Positions 59,832 through 64,000 of a stretch of DNA of 64,000 bases are shown piece after piece. Each line of letters opens with the position of its first letter. The stretch's first letter is position 1. The translations under genes were made by a program, and so were the position numbers. This DNA is from CAWAVN01 sp963844315 (GTDB taxonomy: Bacteria > Planctomycetota > Planctomycetia > Planctomycetales > Planctomycetaceae). The notes under the pieces were generated by a model, which did no database searches, was not told the DNA's origin, and saw only the letters and a program-made list of their open reading frames with translations. The stretch is taken from the NCBI GenBank assembly GCA_963844315.1, contig CAWJOC010000034.1:496001-560000 (forward strand). Direction: 5' to 3'.

Positions 59832-60055
59832 GGAATTTCGAGGGCCGGGAATACTACGGCGAAATCGGGCAGCATACCCGGTTTTTCGATGACTTGGGTT
59901 GCGCATCCATTGATGCGGTGGTCTTGGGCGAGCAGCTCGAACAACACTTCGGCCAACCCTTGCCCTTTAACGAGCTCCTCCTGGATTTGGGAAACCGTGG
60001 CGCCACCGATTTAGAGATCGGCGAACTGGCCCGATTCGTGCATGAACACTTATGA
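59783..60055 (+). CDS. Discrete acyl carrier protein
   Basis: 90 aa, acidic, four-helix ACP pattern. Phosphopantetheine Ser is in DLGCASIDAVVLGEQLE (a D-x-G-x-x-S-[IL]-D motif, about residue 42). The start overlaps the 3' end of the AT-DH-PPTase gene by 49 nt in another frame, so the two are coupled. The PPTase just upstream probably activates it. As synthase I already has one ACP, this one may carry the starter or accept the finished chain. No ribosome site was judged decisive; a later start is possible. Confidence 0.9.
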   Translation: MQRSLEDVFREIAGLLRNFEGREYYGEIGQHTRFFDDLGCASIDAVVLGEQLEQHFGQPLPFNELLLDLGNRGATDLEIGELARFVHEHL

Positions 60056-60093
60056 TAGCTTTCAGCGATCAGCTTATTTAAGTACACAAAAAA

Positions 60094-60162
60094 CATTAGC
60101 CCGAAGCGCAAGCGACGACCCAATAACTCAGAGATTTCCCTCGCTTGCGCTTCGGGCTAATG
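60094..60162. repeat. Intergenic palindrome, 22-nt arms
   Basis: Perfect inverted repeat 60094-60115 and 60141-60162 (CATTAGCCCGAAGCGCAAGC and complement) with a 25-nt centre, between the ACP and hydrolase genes. Confidence 0.92.
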
Positions 60163-60211
60163 AGAGATAAGAACACCTTCTACGGGCTACTGACAACGGA
60201 CACTTAAACCC

Positions 60212-61087
60212 ATGCCCCATTTAAATGTGAACGGGATCAATATCCACTATCAGCAAGCCGGGACCGGCCCGGACGTGGTGTTGATCCATGCTTTCACCAG
60301 CAACATGGCCATCTGGATGCTGACGGGGTTGGTCCAACATTTATCGGATGAGTTCCGGGTGACGGTTTACGATCTTCGCGGGCATGGGGTCAGTGAAGTC
60401 CCGCCCACCGGATACACCTCCGCCGAGATGGTCGAGGATCTCCATCAACTCCATGCCGCGCTGAGTTTGGGACCGGCGTATCTTGTCGGGCATAGTTTTG
60501 GCGGCGTGGTGGCGATGCACGCGGCGGCGGACCATCCCGAAATCGCCTTAGGGGTGATCGTCTCCGATACCTATTTTCCGGGGCTAAAGGACATTGAACC
60601 CAATATCGCCGACACCGCCATCTGGAAAGAGCTTCGGCAGGATTTGCTCAAGGCGAATGTGGAAATTGGCGAAACGGTCGATTTCGGAAGTCTGTTCGAG
60701 ATTGTCGCGGGTCTTACGCCCAAGCAAACCGATGACATTCGGCAAGTCATGGGATCATCGGCCACGCGCTGGCTTTCGCAACTGGCGAGGCTGGCGGGAA
60801 CGACTGCCGGGGAGGATGTGTTTCAAACGGCGGGCTTGACCGAGGACCGCATTCGCTCCGTCCGCATCCCCGTGGTGGGACTTTACGATGAGGAAACCAC
60901 CTTCTCAGCCACCTGTCGATACTTGGAATCCCAACTGCCGGATTGTAAGATCGACACCGTCGCCGGGGCTAGGCACGTGGCTCCATTGCAAAACTCCGCC
61001 GAGTTCGCCCGCCTCGTTAAACAGCACCTCCAAAACATGGCGGAGGCCAGGAATCAGAGGCCAGAGGCCAGGGCGATCAAACATTGA
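60212..61087 (+). CDS. Alpha/beta hydrolase of the lipid synthase locus
   Basis: 291 aa, no signal peptide. Oxyanion-forming strand VVLIHAFTSNMAIW, nucleophile elbow LVGHSFGGVVAMH (Ser at about residue 96), acid probably in VVGLYDEETT and catalytic His in GARHVAPLQ. A helical lid lies between (about 135-205). In this place it may be the thioesterase that releases or edits acyl-ACP, although an ester hydrolase outside the pathway is equally possible. The last 14 residues (EARNQRPEARAIKH) are coded by the left arm of a repeat and were likely acquired when the element arrived. Confidence 0.86.
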   Translation: MPHLNVNGINIHYQQAGTGPDVVLIHAFTSNMAIWMLTGLVQHLSDEFRVTVYDLRGHGVSEVPPTGYTSAEMVEDLHQLHAALSLGPAYLVGHSFGGVVAMHAAADHPEIALGVIVSDTYFPGLKDIEPNIADTAIWKELRQDLLKANVEIGETVDFGSLFEIVAGLTPKQTDDIRQVMGSSATRWLSQLARLAGTTAGEDVFQTAGLTEDRIRSVRIPVVGLYDEETTFSATCRYLESQLPDCKIDTVAGARHVAPLQNSAEFARLVKQHLQNMAEARNQRPEARAIKH

Positions 61088-61160
61088 TTGTCGCTGTCAT
61101 CCCATATCCTGTCTTTCCCCGACCTCTGACCGCCGGCCCTGACTTCTGGCTCCTGATTAT
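61040..61160. repeat. Imperfect inverted repeat overlapping two gene ends
   Basis: Left part about 61040-61070 (GGCCAGGAATCAGAGGCCAG) and right part about 61122-61158 (CTTCTGGCTCCTGATTA); the right part is the complement of a similar phrase. It adds the C-terminal tail to the hydrolase and lies directly before the FtsX-like start. Confidence 0.65.
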
Positions 61161-62316
61161 GTGGTTTTCAACCTTACTACTAAAAAACGTGCTCCGGCGC
61201 AAGTTCCGTTCGGCACTGACGTGCATCGGCTTTGCGGTCGCCGTTGGAACCACCGTGGCCTTGTTAGGCGTCTCGGAGAGTTTCGAGCGAGCCTGGCTGG
61301 AATCCATGACCCGCCGAGGATTCGATATTGTCGTGGTGGAAGGCGGCAAACCCAATCAAACGGATAGCGAACTTGAGGAATCCGTCTTTAAGGAAAAAAT
61401 CGAGCAGGTTCCCGGCGTGAAATCGGCGGCCCCCAACATGGTCCGAGGCACAAGTCTGGAGTACGTGGATACTCCCATCCTCTTGCAGGGTTGGGAGCCT
61501 GGTAGCACTCTGATCGAAGAAATGGAGATTCTGAAAGGCCGATTTTTCACCGCCGGAGAAGGGCGAGTTGTCGTCCTGGGGACGCAATTGGCGGACAGCA
61601 TCGAGAAAACCGTCGGCGATTCCTTGGAAGTGGAAGGGGCCGAGTTTGAGGTCATTGGCGTGTTTCGGAGCTTCAATGTTTACGAAAACGGCTCCATCAT
61701 TTTGCCCTTGGAGGAAATGCAAAATTTGATGGCCAGCCCAGGAAAAGTCACCGGCTTTGCCTTGGTCCTGGAAGACGACGTGAAGCAGGATAAAGACAAG
61801 ATCCAAGCGATTGTCGATCAACTGAATGCCATCGAGCACAGGGAGCCGTCGGGTTACAAAGTTGAGCTCCAGGCGATGTCCAGCGAAGACTACGTCAGTA
61901 ATACGCTCTACATCAAACTCGCCAACGCGATGGCCTGGATGACCTCCGTGATTGCGGTCATCGTGGGTTCCATCGGCGTCTTGAACACGATGATTATGTC
62001 CGTCGTGGAGCGCGTGCGGGAGATCAGCATTCTCCGCGCGATCGGCTGGAAAAAGTCGCGGGTGGTCCGCATGATTCTGGGGGAAGCCTTGATTCTGAGC
62101 CTGGTCGGAGCGGCACTCGGCATCGTCACCGCGATCTTGCTGGTTCAATGGCTGACCACGCTGCCCGCGGTCGCGGGTTTTATCGAAGGCACGATTGCAC
62201 CCTCGGTTTTGGGGAAAGGCGTCATTTTGTCACTGGTCGTGGGGCTGCTCGGCGGAGCCTATCCCGCCTGGCATGCCGCGAGGTTATTGCCGTCGGAGGG
62301 ACTGCGGCATGAATGA
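61159..62316 (+). CDS. FtsX/MacB-like ABC transporter permease
   Basis: About 385 aa from ATG 61159; the longer frame from 61084 would be coded by the repeat. One N-terminal helix (about residues 18-40, LTCIGFAVAVGTTVALLGV), a periplasmic MacB-PCD-like domain (about 45-250), and three C-terminal helices containing IGVLNTMIMSVVERVREISIL, the FtsX signature. It overlaps the ATPase gene by 8 nt. The pair resembles LolCDE/MacB-type exporters that move lipids or lipoproteins from the inner membrane. Position behind the lipid synthase suggests that its product may be the cargo; this is inference. Confidence 0.9.
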   Translation: MWFSTLLLKNVLRRKFRSALTCIGFAVAVGTTVALLGVSESFERAWLESMTRRGFDIVVVEGGKPNQTDSELEESVFKEKIEQVPGVKSAAPNMVRGTSLEYVDTPILLQGWEPGSTLIEEMEILKGRFFTAGEGRVVVLGTQLADSIEKTVGDSLEVEGAEFEVIGVFRSFNVYENGSIILPLEEMQNLMASPGKVTGFALVLEDDVKQDKDKIQAIVDQLNAIEHREPSGYKVELQAMSSEDYVSNTLYIKLANAMAWMTSVIAVIVGSIGVLNTMIMSVVERVREISILRAIGWKKSRVVRMILGEALILSLVGAALGIVTAILLVQWLTTLPAVAGFIEGTIAPSVLGKGVILSLVVGLLGGAYPAWHAARLLPSEGLRHE

Positions 62317-63016
62317 GCCTTCCGGACAAAACGGCGTCTTGATTCGCACCGAGAACCTCAGCAAGGTGTATCCCGACGGCCACGTGAACGCCCTCGTCAG
62401 CATGAACTTGACGATTCACCAGGGCGAATACCTGGCGATCATGGGGCCGAGCGGCACGGGGAAATCCACGCTGCTGAATCTCTTGGGAGCGCTCGATCGT
62501 CCCACGTCGGGAGAGATTTTTTTCGAGGGCGAATCCCTTTCGAAGCTCAAGGATTTGGATGGCTTTCGGTCGCGGAAAATCGGCTTCGTCTTCCAGTCGT
62601 TTTATCTCCTGCCCACACTCACGGCGATGGAGAACGTCCAAGTCCCCATGTTCGAGGGAACTTTATCTCCCAAGGAGAGAGTTCAGCGGGCGGCGGAATT
62701 GTTGGATGCCGTCGGCATGAGCCACCGCGCACGGCATTTGTCTTCGCAACTCTCCGTGGGAGAGCGCCAACGGGTGGCCATTGCCCGGTCGCTGGCCAAC
62801 GAGCCGAAGTTATTGATGGCCGACGAACCCACGGGCAATCTCGACTCGCACACGGCGGAAGAGATCCTGGGGCTATTCGACCGCTTGCACCAGGAACGGG
62901 GCATGACGTTAATCACCGTGACCCACAGCGAGGAAGTGGGACATCGGGCCAACCGGATCATCCGTCTCCGCGATGGGCAAATCGTCGAGGACCAAAGGGC
63001 CACCGCCAGAACTTGA
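62309..63016 (+). CDS. ABC transporter ATP-binding protein (LolD/MacB type)
   Basis: About 235 aa from ATG 62309 (overlaps the permease stop). Walker A GPSGTGKSTLLN (about residues 46-57), Q-loop in GFVFQSFYLLP, signature LSVGERQRVAIA, Walker B LLMADEPTGNLD and the switch His in ITVTHSEEVG. All motifs are complete. Together with the upstream permease it forms a type VII-like ABC exporter. A strong palindromic terminator follows the stop. Confidence 0.96.
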   Translation: MNEPSGQNGVLIRTENLSKVYPDGHVNALVSMNLTIHQGEYLAIMGPSGTGKSTLLNLLGALDRPTSGEIFFEGESLSKLKDLDGFRSRKIGFVFQSFYLLPTLTAMENVQVPMFEGTLSPKERVQRAAELLDAVGMSHRARHLSSQLSVGERQRVAIARSLANEPKLLMADEPTGNLDSHTAEEILGLFDRLHQERGMTLITVTHSEEVGHRANRIIRLRDGQIVEDQRATART

Positions 63017-63042
63017 TGCGCGAGCAGCGATGCGTGATTCCC

Positions 63043-63099
63043 AAAGAGCCGCGCACGCAGTAAGCGGTCCCCGGCCGCTTACTGCGTGCGCGGCTCTTT
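63043..63099. terminator. Long palindrome acting as probable bidirectional terminator
   Basis: Perfect 25-nt arms at 63043-63067 and 63075-63099 (AAAGAGCCGCGCACGCAGTA and on) with a 7-nt loop, ending in CTTT on each strand. It lies between the convergent ABC ATPase and sulfatase genes. Confidence 0.85.
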
Positions 63100-63118
63100 C
63101 GCGAAAGCTCGTTTGCCC

Positions 63119-64000
63119 TTAATCGTTTGCCAGCGTCGCCACGGGTGGGAGGGAGTCGACCATCTTCGCGCCGGTGCGTTTGAGTTCCGCGATGGCGGCG
63201 GCACGGAGTTTTTTCACCGCCTTTGCGTGCTTGGGTTCCCGCGCGAGGTTGGTGAGTTCATTTGGATCGGCGATGAGGTCGTAGAGTTCCTCCGGTTCGT
63301 TCGCTTCCAAAGTACGAATGTACTTGAAGCGGCCTTCGGCCAGCATCACATACCACGGCACGCCGCTTTTGTGGCGATTTCCCGGCGGAGCGGGGACCGC
63401 GTCGCAGTCGGCTCCAAACTTGTCCGCCGTGAAGGGCATGATGGTGGTGTGCGGCCAAGCGGCGTCAGGATTTTTGAGTAGCGGCGTCAAGTCGTGGCCG
63501 TGCATCTCCCAGGGCAGTTCCAGCCCGGCAAAGCGGAAGAACGTCGGCGGCAAATCCGCGCCGCCAACCGGCGTCTTGCAGACTTTACCTTCCGGCAGCG
63601 TGCCGGGCATCGAGATAATCAGCGGCGAGCGGATGTTCGCATCATAGGGAGCCAGCTTCGCGCGAAAGCCATGCTGACCCCAGGCATAACCTTGATCGGC
63701 CGTCAGCACGACCAGCGTATTTTCAAGCTGGCCCGATTCTTCAAGCGCCGCGAGCACTTTCCCGATTCCCTCATCAAGCGCCCGCACCGCTTGATGATAC
63801 TGCCGCGACCACACGGACAAACTGCGGCCCCGGTCGCGCTTAAAATCATCGCCGACTTCGCTGCCGATGGCCTTGTCGCTGAGCACTGGCTCGCCCTTGG
63901 GTCCCTTTTCCCACGCGGCGATCTTTTGCATGTAGCCGGGTTTACCGGGCCGTGGCGGATAGATGTCGGCCGGCGTGGCGACGGTGGCTCCGGGATAGTC
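63119..64000 (-). CDS. Sulfatase (arylsulfatase family), 5' end beyond the window
   Basis: C-terminal 290 or so residues of a type I sulfatase; the frame is open to the window edge. Seen: the family motif LVVLTADQGYAWGQHGFRAK (Asp and His as metal ligands and the Lys at the sulfate site), SPLIISMPGTLPEGK, WEMHGHDLTPLLKNPD, and the C-terminal ELYDLIADPNELTNLAREP, a standard sulfatase ending. The modified Cys/Ser (CxPxR) lies outside the window. Such enzymes remove sulfate esters from polysaccharides and are abundant in planctomycetes. Confidence 0.94.
   Translation of the reverse strand, partial: DYPGATVATPADIYPPRPGKPGYMQKIAAWEKGPKGEPVLSDKAIGSEVGDDFKRDRGRSLSVWSRQYHQAVRALDEGIGKVLAALEESGQLENTLVVLTADQGYAWGQHGFRAKLAPYDANIRSPLIISMPGTLPEGKVCKTPVGGADLPPTFFRFAGLELPWEMHGHDLTPLLKNPDAAWPHTTIMPFTADKFGADCDAVPAPPGNRHKSGVPWYVMLAEGRFKYIRTLEANEPEELYDLIADPNELTNLAREPKHAKAVKKLRAAAIAELKRTGAKMVDSLPPVATLAND

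Noticed and set aside
1..64000. tRNA or rRNA genes
   Set aside because: No T-loop plus acceptor-stem pattern or conserved rRNA segment was noticed by eye; a tRNA scan was not possible here.

Overview
The window is about 64 kb of GC-rich bacterial DNA. It most likely comes from a member of the Planctomycetota; this is inferred from gene content, with no rRNA or marker gene to confirm it. The signs are BamB/PQQ-like propeller proteins, sulfatase and phosphodiesterase genes, a PgsBC-type poly-gamma-glutamate locus, HEAT-repeat and short membrane proteins of unknown role, and a Pfa-like (polyunsaturated-fatty-acid-synthase-like) multidomain synthase. No tRNA, rRNA, CRISPR array, phage or transposase gene was seen.

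Layout. 0-8.6 kb: a two-component system (ABC-type periplasmic sensor kinase, NarL-type regulator, receiver-only paralogue) followed by an RND efflux pump. 9.0-11.7 kb: an ECF sigma / anti-sigma / secreted CXXCH protein operon with 4-nt overlaps. 11.8-15.3 kb (minus): a NosR-like FMN/Fe-S membrane protein followed by TrkH. 15.4-19.0 kb: an ATP-grasp protein, BioD and a zinc-ribbon membrane protein. 19.0-24.6 kb: an SMC-like JetA-JetB-JetC (MksF-E-B) operon with no JetD nuclease gene beside it. 24.8-32.7 kb (minus): an FHA-GAF-cyclase, a lectin-like domain with a phosphodiesterase, an ABC-2 permease and NadD. 33-38 kb: a PQQ-like protein that may be cut short, and a HEAT/membrane pair. 38.4-41.6 kb: pgsB, pgsC and a third pgs gene. 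41.7-48.1 kb: a PQQ propeller, a tyrosine phosphatase and three secreted unknowns. 48.6-61.1 kb: an iterative lipid/polyketide synthase locus made of tandem nitronate-monooxygenase-like barrels-KS-AT-ACP-KR, then AT-DH-phosphopantetheinyl transferase, a free ACP and an alpha/beta hydrolase, followed by an FtsX/LolD-type ABC exporter pair. The right edge cuts a sulfatase gene.

Two features recur across the window. First, at least twelve long intergenic palindromes sit between genes, some inside operons; several share GTGCCAC ends. Second, many otherwise intact genes are broken by single-base indels, mostly one base missing from a short run of identical bases. This points to consensus errors in the assembly rather than gene decay. 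One exception is an in-frame TAG inside the synthase at 55178-55180. Broken genes are given as one spanning entry with the break noted, except the first synthase, which is given in three parts, and the lectin/phosphodiesterase, given in two.
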